Program-made: the position numbers and the translations under genes
Assembly (NCBI RefSeq): GCF_963259705.1
Contig: NC_081851.1
Location: forward strand, 16,156,145 to 16,220,144
Source: Myotis daubentonii
Taxonomy: Eukaryota > Chordata > Mammalia > Chiroptera > Vespertilionidae
Length of the DNA: 64,000 nucleotides
Direction: 5' to 3'
In this document: positions 11,301 through 23,255 of the stretch, one piece after another
Layout of the letters: the number at the start of each line of letters is the position of its first letter
Position numbering within the stretch: position 1 is the first letter of the stretch
Notes under the pieces: model-generated
Databases searched by the model: none
The model's input: only the letters and a program-made list of their open reading frames with translations
Told to the model about the DNA's origin: nothing

Positions 11301-12315
11301 ATGGGGACAGCTGAGGGCACCTGGGCTCCACTAAACCAGGCCCAGCCACACAAAAGAAACCAACACCAGGCCGGGCGGGAAGGACATCCTCTCCAGCTTT
11401 CCTGGGCCACCAGACCTCCGGCCTGGGGTCACAGAGTCCTAGGTAGCACCACCTGAACTGCCAGCGAGCACATGGACACTTTGTGTCTGACGTCCGCCCA
11501 GGCCTGTCATACACTTCCCATTCAGGGTCACATGGTGCAGGACTCATCAAACAGACCCATCTGCAGAACAGTTGTATTTGGATTTTCTCAACACAGCTCA
11601 CACAACTCATCTCTTTGCAGATTTGCTGTTTGATTTGCTGGAATTTCCTGACCAAGAAACAGCCCTTCCCTATGGACAGCATGTCTGCCTCTTCTATTTC
11701 CAAAGCATCTGCTTTCTTAATTCCAGGGGGGCCATCCAGACACCTGACATCAGCCTCTCCCTGAATCTCAAAGGCAGCCAGGAGGGGAGCTGCCATCCAG
11801 GAGGGGTAGCCGGGCAGCAGGCCCAGTAAGTGGGGGGCTTTGGGAGGGGTTGACCCACACTACCTGACCCCCTCTCCCTGCAGGCTTGAAGCCAGGAGCA
11901 AAGAGCATGGGGCTGCCCCACATTCAATGGTCACAATTTCTGGTCCCCAAGTAAGTAATGAACCAGAGCTGAAGGATTAGGATCATCAGAGCATGCACAG
12001 CCCTGAGATGGCGTCCCCTGGCACCACCGGAAGTAGTACCAGGTGGGTGAACATGAGATGAGGTGTCAGGACCACTGCCAGTCAACTGGCCACCAGAGGC
12101 CTGAGGGCAGGCTAGTGGGGAAAGGTGGACAGGAGGCACATCCAAGTGTGAACCGGGTCTGCTGTCAGGATCCTCTCCCCCTCTGAGGCAGCTCACAGAG
12201 CAACTACTGCATTTCTGAACCAAAAATTAACACACAGGTTTTGGCAAAAATATTTTTTTGTCATTTGTGAATTTATATATTTGGGATGTCCTAAAGAGGT
12301 TTTAAAAATCATATG
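8370..12315. other. Gene-free stretch, AT-rich then mixed
   Basis: I see no exon set, RNA gene or clear young repeat here. From about 8400 to 10280 it is AT-rich. From about 10290 to 12200 it is more GC-rich, with several short ORFs on both strands and no recognisable domain. Old diverged repeats could be present but not identifiable by eye. Confidence 0.4.
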
Positions 12316-12476
12316 TAGCCCTAGCTGGTTTGGCTCAGTGGATAGAGCGTCAGCCTGTGGACCAAAAGGTCCCAGGTTTGATTCTGGCCAAGAGCGCATG
12401 CCTGGGTTGCAGGCTCCATCCCCAGCAGGGCGTGTGCAAAAGGCAGCCAATCAATATGATTCTCTTTCATCATTGA

Positions 12477-12524
<48 letters not shown>

Positions 12525-12565
12525 CCCTTCCTCTTTGAAATCAATAAAAATATTTCTTAAAAAAT
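12316..12565 (+). mobile_element. Ves SINE with (CT)n
   Basis: Full-length Ves: head 'ccctagctggtttggctcag', 'gtttgattctggccaag', 'ggcagccaatcaatatga', a (CT)n run at about 12481-12521, then AATAAAAATATTT and an A-rich tail. Confidence 0.9.
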
Positions 12566-12901
12566 AAAGATCATATGTATTTATATGTGAATCCATCAGG
12601 TTTATTACAAAAATAACGTTTTATAAAATCTGAAAAGAGCCCTTCACTCCCGAACTCACTGAACACATGTGTGCCCCTCCATGTTCCTCCATGGACCTGG
12701 GTCTTTGTGGGGAGGGCCTTCACAGTTACCTTTCAGGAGCTGAAAGGGGCTGGGAGACAGACAGGAGAACAAGGGCCACATTTTATTTCAGAAGATACCC
12801 AAAGCCATGGAGAACACAGGCTTGGTGATATGAAGAGGGGGTGACAGGGACTACATGGGCTCCTATTCCTGCCGTAACAAATAACTCAAACGGAGTGGCC
12901 C

Positions 12902-13273
12902 TGTACTGGGCTGCATATCGGGGCGCGCTGTACTGTCTGTTTCTGGAACAGACAGATAGGAAGGTACTGACATCAGGTCATTCCTTGAGTTATGGTCTCA
13001 TGGTCCCTCCTCAATATACTGTGCTCTCTGTTCCCAGAAAACTTAGATAGGAAGGTGATAATGCTATACTGTGTCAGGAACAAATTGTGCAAACAAGGCT
13101 TTGTAACTTTGTAGTTTTTGCAAATAAATAGGCTGTAACGCTTGCAGTCAATGCTGCAGTTCAGCCTTTGCTTTGGCGGAGTGCTGGGACTGCATACAGC
13201 TGGCCAGCTTAATAAAGGTTCCTAAATTTAAATTCTGAGTCGATGGTCTATCTCGCTGAGCCAACCCATAACA
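12902..13273 (+). repeat. 5' LTR of the ERV1 provirus
   Basis: 372 bp, starting TGTACTGGG and ending ATAACA, matched end to end by the 3' LTR. AATAAA at 13211-13216 is the polyadenylation signal. A run of 'gcaaataaataggctg' lies upstream. It would have supplied promoter and processing signals to the provirus. Confidence 0.93.
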
Positions 13274-13275
13274 TT

Positions 13276-13293
13276 TGGAGGCCCCAGCGAGAT
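13276..13293 (+). promoter_or_regulatory. Primer binding site, tRNA-Thr-like
   Basis: Two bases after the LTR, the 18-nt tggaggccccagcgagat ends the primer-site window. Its complement ends in CCA and, from memory, fits the 3' end of a tRNA-Thr (UGU) rather than tRNA-Pro. Thr primers are known in some ERV1 groups. The tRNA match is recalled, not computed. Confidence 0.65.
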
Positions 13294-13847
13294 ACCCAGC
13301 AGGCATGAGAGGGACCCCATGTTTAGGGCAGGAGGCTCTCCCCCGGCAGGGAGGAGAGGGACCCCCTATTCAAGGCAGGAGGATCTCCCCCACTTGTCGC
13401 CGGGCACTCAGCGAGATACCCCACACCTGTGGAGAATGACTACCAAGGAGGCCTCCACTCCACCCAAAACTTTCAATTCGGAAACCGAGCCACCTGGACT
13501 CTCGAGAGAGGTAAGGACCAGTCGTTAAACAGGAATTGGGACGTCCCACGGAAGGACCTATATGGAGGGCTGGACGCAGCGGTACTCCTGGTCCTGACCC
13601 GCTGCCACGACAGTGGCAGGGGTCCCTGGTTAGTGCGGCTGTAGGCTGCACTGGGTTTGTCTGTCTGGTATTTGTTTGTCTTGGTATTTATTGTCAAAAA
13701 GTTGTTTGCCTCTGTGTGCACCCTGCTACAATGTTTTTTGAAAAATTTTCAGGACTTCAAGGAGCGAGCTGCAGGTTCTGGGCAACCTTAGGTTGCATTT
13801 GGCTGATTTATTTTGTCTTTGTTCTTTGTTGTCTTTGTCTTTGTCAA

Positions 13848-15496
13848 ATGGGATAGGGTCAGTCATCTTCGTCGACCCCCTATCAATCAGGCCCTCTCCT
13901 AGTGAGTGGAAGGGGAGCTTGATCACCACCCGGGAAGCCATAGAGCTCCCTTAGACAATTAGTCAGGAATTGGTTGGATTGTTTAAACTCTGAATAAACA
14001 TTTGGTAGAAGTCAAAAACTCGGACTGTCTGGTGTATGAATGTAAGTATGAGAGTCTGTGTGAAGTGAAAGAAACTGAAGTTCTGGGGTAGATTTCAAAG
14101 TTATAATGTTAATGCTTTTTGATTTACAGTGATTCTGTGAACGGGAGTGGCCCACATTCCAGGAGGGGTGGCCGGATGCAGGGTCTTTTGATCTGACCAC
14201 TGCCTACTGGGTCCATTATGTCATATACAGCCGCCCAGGGCATCCTAATCAAATTCCTTATATTCAGGTTTGGGTTGACATATTGTCCAAGAAACCCCGG
14301 TGGATGACAGCATGCCTCTCGAGGGGAAAATTGGGACAGAGACAGACAGTCCTCTTGGCTTCTGCCCAGAAGGACAAAACTCCCCCTGTTCTCCAGGGTC
14401 CAAGTGAGGAGGCACTCCCCAGGGTCAGGCCTCCCCCGTACGCTCCCCCACCCGCCGGCCCGACGGTGGCTAAAGACCCTGGCCCAGAACCTCTGCCACC
14501 TCCACAGCCGGTTTCTTTTCCTCCAAAAACACCAGTCCAGGACCTGGCTTCGTTCTGCCCTCCTCACACTAGGCAAGGGATAGTGTATGGAGAGAGAGAA
14601 GGAGAGGGGGAGAACCTGCAGGACCCAGCGGCATCTGCCAGTCCTGCAGTTCCTATGCTGCCACTATGGCAGGCAGGCCCTTTAGATTTGGGTCCAGATA
14701 GGCAACCTTTCATGGTCTATGTCCCCTTTTCTACTAGTGACCTGTACAATCGGAAGAACCAGAATCCTTGATTCTCCCAGAACCCACTCTTTTAGAGTCT
14801 GTGTTTTTTTACCCATCAACCTACCTGGGATAATTGCCTACAGTTGATGCAAACTCTTTTCACTTCAGAGGAGAGAGAGTCAAGGCAGAAGGGAGGAGAT
14901 TTGTACTGGGTCCGGATGGGCAGCCTACCTCTGACCAAGACAGATTAGAGGCTGTTTCCCTCCAGGCAACCTAACTGGAATCCCAATAGTGAAAGGGGAA
15001 AGGAGGCTCTCTATCAGTATCACCAGACTCTATTGGGGGCATCCAAGCTGTTGCTTAGAGACCCACAAACCTCTCTAAGGTGACAGAGACAGTCCTGACC
15101 CTAAAGCCCGGGAAAGTCAAAGGGCTGTCATTGTAGCATTTGTTTCCCAGTCGGCCCCAGATATTAGAAAAAAATTGCAGAAGTTAGAAGGTTTTGAGGG
15201 GAAATCAATCTCTGAGTTGGTTGAGGTGGCCCAGAAGGTTTTTAACAATCGGGAGGATCCGATGGCAGGTTTAAACATCTGGATGGCCAAGGTCCTCCTG
15301 GCCCTAAATGAGGAAAAAGGCCCAAGGGGCCAGAGTGACAATAAAAATAAAGGAAAGCCTCGTGGGAGAAAATGAATCCAACCCAGGCTTGGAAAAAAAT
15401 CAGTGTGCACTTTGCAAAAAGGAAGGACACTGGAAAAGGGAGTGCCCTGAACGTGCGGGGGAACCGACTCCCGTGCTGGTGGAGGAGGTGGATTAG
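13848..15496 (+). pseudogene. gag: ERV gag, defective
   Basis: Gag encodes the structural matrix, proline-rich, capsid and nucleocapsid parts. The likely start (13848) is followed by a TAG at the third codon (13854-13856). An open part at 14283-14771 is proline-rich, with a PPPY late-domain-like motif near 14438, and ends in text typical of the start of gammaretroviral capsid. The capsid portion from about 14772 to 15300 is broken by several stops and shifts. A single CCHC zinc knuckle (C-X2-C-X4-H-X4-C) lies at 15404-15445. The frame ends with TAG at 15494-15496, the position of the gag-pol readthrough stop in gammaretroviruses. Confidence 0.88.
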
Positions 15497-15784
15497 GGTT
15501 GTCAGGGCTCAGCTGGCCCCCAAGAGCCCAGGATAACTCTGACAGTGGGGGGCCAAAAGGTGGACTTCCTTGTGGACACGGGAGCCACCTTCTCTGTCTT
15601 GCAACAGCCAGTGGGTACGGTCTCTAAGACCAAAATCGCCATCAAAGGGGCAACTGGAAAAGTGAAATCCTACGCATGGACTAAAGGTCGGATCAGCGAC
15701 CTAGGAAACGGCTCAGTGACTCACTCATTCCTAGTAATGCCAGAGTGCCCTTACCCTCTGCTAGGCGCCGGACTTGCTGAGTAA
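15497..15784 (+). pseudogene. pro: ERV protease (pro) segment
   Basis: In frame with gag across the TAG at 15494-15496. The retroviral aspartic protease active-site motif DTGA is at 15575-15586, in the expected hydrophobic context. The frame ends at a TAA (15782-15784), where gammaretroviruses would continue without a break into reverse transcriptase. The following RT text is in another frame, so a frameshift has separated the two. Confidence 0.88.
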
Positions 15785-17773
15785 ATTATGGGCCACAATC
15801 TCTTTTGAAGGGCCAGGGTCAGAGGTCAAATTGCAAGACCCAGGGACTGCGGGGATCTATCTCCTGACATTGCCCTTACAGGAGGAATATTTACTACATG
15901 AGGAGGAGCCTGGGGAAGTCTCAGCAGATGCCTATCTCCAACAACTAAGACAGGCTATCTTGGGAGTTTGGGCAGAGGACAATCCTCCAGGGTTAGCTAA
16001 ACACCGGCCTCCAATTGTAGTCCAGCTGACCAGCAGTAACACCCCAGTCAGTGTCCGGCAATATCCAATGAGCCAGAAAGCAAGAGTGGGAATCGCCAGG
16101 CACATTAAGAGGCTGAAAGAGGCTGGAATCTTGATTCCTTGCCAATCTGCTTGGAACACTCCCCTGTTGCCAGTACAGAAACCAGGGACTGAGGATTTCA
16201 GGCCTGTGCAGGACTTAAGGGAAGTAAACAAGAGGGTTGAGACTATCCATCCCACGGTTCCGAACCCTTACACTCTTCTCAGCCTCCTCAAGCCAGAACA
16301 CCGGTTCTATACTGTTTTAGACCTAAAGGATGCCTTCTTCTCCCTTCCCTTGGCAAAGCAGAGTCAACCTATTTTCGCCTTCGAGTGGGTGGACCCGACA
16401 GAGGGAGAGTCTGGACAGTTAACTTGGACTAGGTTGCCACAAGGGTTTAAGAACTCACCCACTCTGTTCGATGAGGCCCTAAACCAAGACCTCCGGGAGT
16501 TCCGTCAGGACCATCCACGGGTGACTCTGCTCCAATATGTAGACGACCTCCTACTGGCCACGGAGGAGGAACAGGACTGTAGACAGGCCACTCGAGAGTT
16601 GCTGACCACCCTAGATCATTTGGGGTATCGGGTCTCAACCAAGAAAGCTCAGCTATGCACTACCCGAGTAACATATTTGGGTTACAACATAGAAGGGGGT
16701 AGGCGAACTTTATTCAGTAGCAGAATAAAGGGCATCTTGTCAATCCCAGGCCTACCACCAAAAGGCAAGTCCGGGAGTTCCTCGGGGCAGTGGGTTATTG
16801 CAGGCTATGGATACTAGGTTTCGCAGAAATTGCGAGACCACTATACTCTGCAACGGGGGGAAAGGAGGCCATCCTGGTCTGGACAGAAAAGGAAGAAGAG
16901 GCTTATAAAAGACTGAAAGAAGCCCTGATAAGCGCCCCAGCACTCGCCCTGCCAGACCTAACCAAACCCTTTCAGCTATATGTAGCTGAGAACAAAGGGG
17001 TGGCGAAAGGGGTCCTCACACAACCCCTAGGACCATGGAAACGCCCCGTAGCTTATCTCTCTAAGAGACTTGACCCGGTGGCCTCAGGATGGCCCAACTG
17101 CTTGAGAGCCATTGCAGCCACCGCCCTCCTGGTAAAGGAAGCCTCAAAGCTAACCTTTGGCCAAAATCTCCAAGTAGTTGCTCCGCATGCAGTTGAGACC
17201 CTATTAAGGAGCCCCCCGGAGAGGTGGATGTCCAACGCCCGCATTACCCAGTACCAGGTGTTACTGCTAGACCCACCACGAGTCAGCTTCCTGAAAACAG
17301 CTGCCTTGAACCTGGCCACACTCCTCACTGACGAGGAGGCAGAGCCCCCTTTGCATGACTGCGAGGAGACATTGACTGCCCTCACTTCCCTCCGAGAGGA
17401 CCTTGTGGACCAGCCCCTGCAGAATCCAGATGAGACCCTCTACACAGACGGGAGCAGCTTCATACAGGAAGGTACCCGGTATGCGGGGGCGGCAGTGGTG
17501 ACACAAAAGGAGGTTCTCTGGGCACAGGCCTTAGGACGAGGCACCTCAGCCCAAAAGGCAGAACTTACAGCACTCACTCAGGCCCTCCGGTGGGGAAAAG
17601 GAAAAAGAGTGAACATTTTCACAGACAGTCGGTATGCTTTCGCCACTGTACACGTGCATGGGGTCCTATATCAGGAAAGAGGCCTCCTGACCTCAGGAGG
17701 AAAGGACATTAAAAATGCTTCTGAGATACTTAACCTCCTGGCAGCCACATGTGGGCAAAAGAAGTGGCAGTAA
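15774..17773 (+). pseudogene. pol: ERV reverse transcriptase / RNase H, frameshifted
   Basis: RT fingers and palm are open from about 15774 to 16780, with the LPQGF motif at about 16434-16448 and the catalytic YVDD at 16536-16547. A frameshift near 16780-16790 moves the remaining RT connection and RNase H into the frame read from 16790. RNase H keeps its acidic residues: TDGS (Asp at 17447), AEL (Glu at 17561) and TDS (Asp at 17624). The frame stops at 17771-17773. RT copies the RNA genome and RNase H removes the RNA strand. The breaks prevent a single product. Confidence 0.92.
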
Positions 17774-19083
17774 TTCATTGCCGGGGGCACCAGAAGGGTA
17801 TTAGTCCTGAAGCATAGGGAAATTGACTTGCAGACCAAACCGCCAAGGACGTGGCTAAAAGACCAGTAGGGCCCCTAGAAGTTCTCGTAGCCCTGCCAGC
17901 ACGAAGGCTCCCAGAGAAGCCTACTTATGTGACGGGGGAGCAGAGGCTAGCTGTGAAACTAGGGGCTCAGGAAGGAGAGGCTGGATGGCTAATCCTGCCG
18001 GTCGGGAGGCCTATAGTGCCAGAAGCCCTGGGGCAGACCATCGCTTCCCAGACCCACCAGAGCACCCACCTGGGGAAAAGGAAGCTATCAAAACTACTGG
18101 GAAGAGAATTTTACATCCCAGGGCTCCAGAAAATATCCCAAGATGTGGCTAGGAGGTGCCAAGTGTATGCCCGGGTAAACCAAGGGCCCCCTGTTGTGGC
18201 CGCGCCAGGACAGCGATTCCGAGGACAGAACCCTAGAAAACACTGGGAAGTGGACTTCACCGACAAGGACAAGAAGGGTAAAAATACTTGCTGGTTTTCA
18301 TTGGTACCTTCTCTGGCTGGCCTGAGGCATACCCAACCAAGGCAGAGACAGCACAGGTAGTAGTTAGAAAACTCCTCACTGAAATTGTCCCCCGGTTTGG
18401 CCTGCCACTATACATGGGGACTGATAATGGCCCAGCGTTCATCGCCAAAGTTACACAATCCATAGTTAAGGCCCTGAGGGTTACCTGAAAATTGCATTGT
18501 GTCTATAGGCCACAGAGTTCTGGACAGGTAGAGAGGATGAATCGGACCTTAAAGGAAACATTAACTAAGTTAAAATTAGAGACTGGGGAAAACTGGGTGT
18601 CTCCTTCCTTTTGCTCTCCTCAGAGCTAGGTGCACTCCATACATAAAGGGACTCACCCCTTTTGAAATTATATTTGGCAGGCCACCACCTCTTCTTGCCC
18701 ACCTAAGGGAGGAAGAGCTTGCCCGACTGTCTACCCGAAATTTGCTTAAGTCCTTACAGGCTTTGCAGAGCAGCGCCTCGTCGGCACGACGGGTGGTAAG
18801 AGCCGTACGGGAGGAGGACGTGCTGAGATCCAGTCCAACACAGCCTGCCTTCTCTCTGGGAGATCTCGTTTGGGAGAAGCATCACAACCCTGGCAGCCTG
18901 GAACCTAGATGGGCTGGACCCTACCAGGTGGTGCAGAGCACTCCAACCACCATCAAAGTCGCAGGAAAGAGGCACTGGATCCATCATACGCAGGTTAAGA
19001 AAGCGAAAGACAGCGTCGAGGGATGGCGGGTCCAGAAGACCGGAGACCCGTTGAAGGTCAGACTCACTCGGTGTTCTTCCTAA
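17774..19083 (+). pseudogene. pol: ERV integrase, broken
   Basis: The zinc-binding N-terminal part is recognisable, but the second cysteine of the expected CX2C looks replaced by tyrosine near 18169. The catalytic triad is spread over different frames: Asp at 18253-18255, Asp at 18423-18425 and Glu at 18531-18533. A shift occurs near 18285 and an in-frame stop near 18486. The C-terminal part, open at 18742-19083, has the PRWAGPY (GPY/F) motif typical of gammaretroviral integrases. Integrase normally joins viral DNA to the host chromosome. This copy cannot be whole. Confidence 0.9.
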
Positions 19084-20335
19084 CTCTCCTCATCTGCCTG
19101 CAGCCGGACTGGGAAACCCCCATTCGGCCAGAAATTAATCTTGGGAGGTCACAGGTACTATTGATGGGACTGTTATAGGCTCTGTTGTTGGAATAGGGGC
19201 GCCTGTCATCCCGACAGATCTCTGTAAACTCTTTGGAAAAAACTGGGGAAATTCCCGTAGCAAAACTGCATCCACTGGGTAAGGCTCCTGGGGCCATCCC
19301 CAGGTCACCAAAGCCAGGGGTTACGGGTGCGGAGAAATAACCCTAGAGCAAGAATTGTGGCACACTCGACATTATGTCTGCCCCTGGGAAGCGGGTAGTA
19401 ACTGTGGAGGAGAGGGTGCCTTCTATTGTGCCTCTTGGGGTTGTGAGACCCTAGCCCCATGGAAAAAACCTCCCACCGACAAGCTCCTCCGTCCGAACAG
19501 AGAGGTTCGACCTGGGGCCCCGAAGAAGAACTGCAGGATCGGAAATTGTAACCTGGTCCTCCTCATGCCTCTCGCCTGGTGGACTGACCAATGGGAAGGA
19601 GGAAAGACGTGGGGACTAAGACTCTATGTAAGCGGCCGAGACCCTGGCCAGCTCTTCACCATTCAACGCCGGACTCTTCCCCGGTGGTTCAACCCAATTG
19701 GCCCCTTGCGTCCCCTAGACAAGCCAGAGAGGCCGAGCCAGCCACAGTACCCAGCCCCAGCTAAACCTCCTGGTTCCCCTGGGGCACAAAGCTCTGGGAG
19801 CCCCAGCCCTACTCCACCTGCAGCCATGACCTCGCCAGCCCTTGGGGACCTACAACAGCTTTTAAATACAGGCGCAGGAAAACCAAACCGGAAGCTACTG
19901 GGAACCTTGGACTTAATTTTTTCTTTCCTAAATCGCACCTCCCCAAACCTGACCGCGGATTGCTGGCTGTGCTTCAACCCTGAACCCCCTTATGTTAGGA
20001 TAGGGGCAGGGGCCCAGCTCGGGAAGGACGCTTCTGCCATCAGGAACCTTTCGGCAGAAAGTCTGCCAGACGGACTGTGTATGCGGGGACACAAACACCA
20101 AGGACTTACTCTTGGGGACATCTTAAACCCCGGGACTTGTGTGTACCCTATGAACTACCCCCTTAGCAGTTCCACCTATACAGATCTATGTAATCCATCT
20201 ATCATACTTCCAAAGAATTATACAGGACAGACCCCCACCTACTTAGTAGCTCCTAAGGGGACTTGGTGGCCATGTACAACTGGTATAACCCCTTGCATCT
20301 TCTCTCCAGTCCTCCAGAATCCGATGAACCCTTGA
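19023..20335 (+). pseudogene. env: ERV env, surface (SU) part, broken
   Basis: A plausible env start (19023) overlaps the end of integrase, as in gammaretroviruses, but this frame hits a stop near 19176. An open SU segment runs 19355-20335 with several cysteines, a proline-rich hinge around 19710-19830, and the CWLC motif (19961-19972) that in this family pairs covalently with TM. There are N-glycosylation motifs such as NRT and NLT near the hinge. It ends at a premature stop before the SU/TM junction. Confidence 0.9.
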
Positions 20336-21011
20336 CTATGCATTCTAACTCATATCCTCCCACAGGTATATTACTATTCGGGAGAAGGGGGCCGAGAACA
20401 TTTAAACCTCGAACCCAGAAAAGTTAAAAGGGCCCCCATCCTAGTCCCCCTCCTTATGGGAATAGGACTAGCAGGATCCACGGCCATCGGAACAGCCGCC
20501 CTAGCAACTGGCCACCAGAATTATAAAAAATTAAATAAACAGATAGATCAAGATTTAAACTCTCTCGAAAATTCTGTTAGCCAACTGGAGGACTCCCTTG
20601 GTTCACTCGTAGAGGTAGCACTACAAAACAGACGAGGCCTAGATCTGCTTTTCCTGAAGCAGGGAGGCCTCTGTCTGGCCCTAGGGGAGTCTTGCTGTTT
20701 CTACACCAACCACTCGGGGGTGATCAGGAAAAGCCTTAGCCAGCTGCGAAAACGGCTGGCTGACCAAAAAGAGGCTAGAAAGGCTAAAGGCCATTGGTAT
20801 GAGAATTCATTTTCCTGGTCCCGCCGGCTAACCACCCTGCTCTCCTCCTTGGCAGGACCAGTCGTTCTGCTCCTCTGAGGGCTCATCTTTGGCCCCTGCA
20901 TTGCCAGATGCCTCCTCAATTTCATACAAAATCAAATACAGGCTGTAAAGTTAATGGTTTTATACACCCAATACTCCAGAATCTTACAGGAGGACGCTGA
21001 AGCAAAGATTT
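20336..21011 (+). pseudogene. env: ERV env, transmembrane (TM) part, truncated
   Basis: A basic furin-like cleavage motif (RKVKR) is encoded at 20417-20431, followed by a hydrophobic stretch, a heptad region and the gamma-type CX6CC motif (20672-20698) within the usual conserved TM segment. The frame stops inside the membrane anchor (TGA 20876-20878). Remnant cytoplasmic-tail text follows to a stop near 21011. This product would lack its tail and has no intact SU in the same frame. Confidence 0.9.
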
Positions 21012-21036
21012 GATTCCCAATAAAACCAGTAGGGAA

Positions 21037-21408
21037 TGTACTGGGCTGCATATCCGGGCGCGCTGTACTATCTGCTCCTGGAACAGACAGATAGGAATGT
21101 ACTGACATCAGGTCAGGTCTTGAGATATGGTCTCATGGTCCCTCCTCAATATACTGTGCTCTCTGTTCCCAGAGAACATAAATAGGAAGGTGATAATGCT
21201 ATACTGTATCGGAAACAAATTGCATAAACAAGGCTTTGTAACTTTGTAGTTTTTGCAAATAAATAGGCTGTAACGCTTGCAGTCATTGCTGCAGTTCAGC
21301 CTTTGCTTTGGCGGAGTGCTGGGACTGCAGACAGCTGGCCAGCTTAATAAAGCTTCCTAAATTTAAATTCTGAGTCTGTGGTCTATCTCGCTAAGTCAAC
21401 CCATAACA
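21037..21408 (+). repeat. 3' LTR of the ERV1 provirus
   Basis: 372 bp, the same length as the 5' LTR, TGTACTGGG to ATAACA, with AATAAA at 21346-21351. The short purine-rich 'agtagggaa' before it stands where the polypurine tract should be. About 25 substitutions and no indels separate it from the 5' LTR by hand count. Confidence 0.93.
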
Positions 21409-22825
21409 GGTTCACAAAGGTAGGTGAGCGGGGTGGATGCCAGAGGTGCCAGGGAGCTGACAACTTGTGGGAGGCAGGCAGAGCAGTTGGCCAGGCCCTG
21501 CCAAGACCCAGGAACAAGGGTGTTGGGGGGACCTGGGATGAGGACAGTCAGCTAAGAGGGGCTGGCACATTCCAGATCCAGACCCAGGTTCAGGGGAGCG
21601 ACCACCTGTGGGAAGTGGAGAGAGGAGGGGTCCAGCCTGCACCCCAGGTTTTGGCTTCTGTGATTGACAGCTGATGGCCTTGAATAAGAAGGCAGCCCAG
21701 AGGAGTCAGGGACAGTGGAGAAGCCTGCAGCCCGGGCAGGGGGTCTAAGGCAGCGACCTCAGGCCTGAAGCTCAGGAGCGGTCAGTGCTGGGGAGCAGTG
21801 GGCTCAGCCCTGCAGAGGGGCAGGGAGGGGGGGGCTGCCTCCACGATGGAACCCAGGAGCGAGCACACAGGGAGCTTCAATGAGTGTTTGTGGAAAGGAT
21901 GAGGGGCGACCCAGGGACCGGCCAGTTGCGCCCTGAAGAGATGTCCCAGACGGGAGAGAATCAGGGGACAGAGGCTGAGAGCTCCCAGGGGTGACCGGTC
22001 AGGTTCAGACCCTGCAACAAGCAATGGCGCAGGGGAGGCGGCCTGCAGGGGTCCACATGCTCAGTCTGGCTCCCAGCTTTGGGGAAGGCAGCTTGCGGAG
22101 GGGGCAGCTCCCCCAGGGGCAGGGCCTTGGAAAGAAGGGGAAAGGAGGCCACAGGAGGCACCTTACAGAAGAGGCTGGTGAGGGAGCAGGGACACGCAGG
22201 CGGCAGCTGGATGGGCCGCCATGAGGTCAGGTCAGGGGGGATCTTCACCTGCCGTCCTCCTCCCTCCTCAGCCTCTTCCTAGTTGAGTGGCCTTGGAAAA
22301 CCCAAGGATCATTTTAAGCTGAGCTCCTGCTGTGATATAAATCCCAAATCAAAATGGGATTCAACTTAGAGGGACTTAAAATACACCAAGGCCTGGGAAG
22401 ATCGGCTGCCTTGGAAACAGGAAACCTGGCTTCCCATTCTCTGGCCTCCTAGCCAAGGGATGTCTGTGTTCCAGGGGCCCAGGACCCGGGGGCGGACGTG
22501 GGGAGCCCGGAGTCCGGACATCACTGCCAGTGTGGAGCGGTGAGGAAATCCAGGACTCAATTCTACTCCAACTCATTTTATTAAAAACCCTTCCTTGTGT
22601 TCCAGAATCAATAGGTATTTAATATATGTGTCAAAACACTCAGACACAGAACACATTAGCACACCCAGTTCTTACTCAGCACATTAACTCCAAAGGAAAA
22701 CCTCCTTATAGAACCCCAGTCCCCAGGCTTAGCCCATCCCAGGAGAGCACCTTAGTAAACACGAAACCATGTGTCAGGAAACCAGCCAAATTCACACTAT
22801 AGCTGAGACCCCAGGAGAAAGATTG
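21409..22825. other. No recognised gene, GC-rich
   Basis: GC-rich sequence after the provirus with several overlapping short ORFs on both strands. None has a recognisable domain or splice-consistent neighbour. Confidence 0.4.
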
Positions 22826-22829
22826 ATGT

Positions 22830-23255
22830 CAATTGATGTCAATATAGGCTGTTTCCCAAAAAGATATAGAGAGGGCAGGCTGTTGATGGACAATGAGTCC
22901 CCATTGAATGTAAATATAGTTTGTCCCCCAAAACAGATACAAAGAGGTCAGACACGTGATAGAAAATGACACCAACAGAATGTAAATATAAGGTGTCCCC
23001 CCAAAACAGATACAAAGAGGTCAGACACATGATGGAAAATGACACCAACAGAATGTAAATATAAGGTGTCCCCCCAAAACAGATACAAAGAGGTCAGACA
23101 CGTGATAGAAAATGACACCAACAGAATGTAAATATAAGGTGTCCCCCCAAAACAGGTACTAAGAGGCCAGACACATGATGGACAATGATACCAATGGAAT
23201 GTAAATATAAGGTGTCCCCCCCAAAATGGTATAGAGAGGTCAGTGAGGAGTTTGG
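22830..23255. repeat. 73-bp minisatellite
   Basis: The phrase atgtaaatata recurs at 22908, 22980, 23053, 23126 and 23199 (spacing 72-73), each followed by a C-run, 'aaaacagatacaaagaggtcagacac' and 'gaaaatgacaccaacaga', with a partial copy before and after. About 5.5 copies, the middle three nearly identical. The repetitive minus-strand ORF over it is an artefact. Confidence 0.92.

Larger units (their letters stand above)
12902..21408 (+). mobile_element. ERV1 (gammaretrovirus-like) provirus, defective
   Basis: A complete LTR-gag-pro-pol-env-LTR layout of about 8.5 kb. Gammaretroviral traits: a single zinc knuckle, gag and pro in one frame separated by an in-frame TAG (15494-15496), a YVDD reverse transcriptase, a GPY-type integrase tail, and env with a CWLC motif in SU and CX6CC in TM. 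Every gene is interrupted, so it cannot make a full set of proteins. The LTRs differ at about 25 of 372 positions by hand count (near 7 percent), indicating an old insertion. No clear target duplication is visible: ggccc precedes and ggttc follows. Confidence 0.93.
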
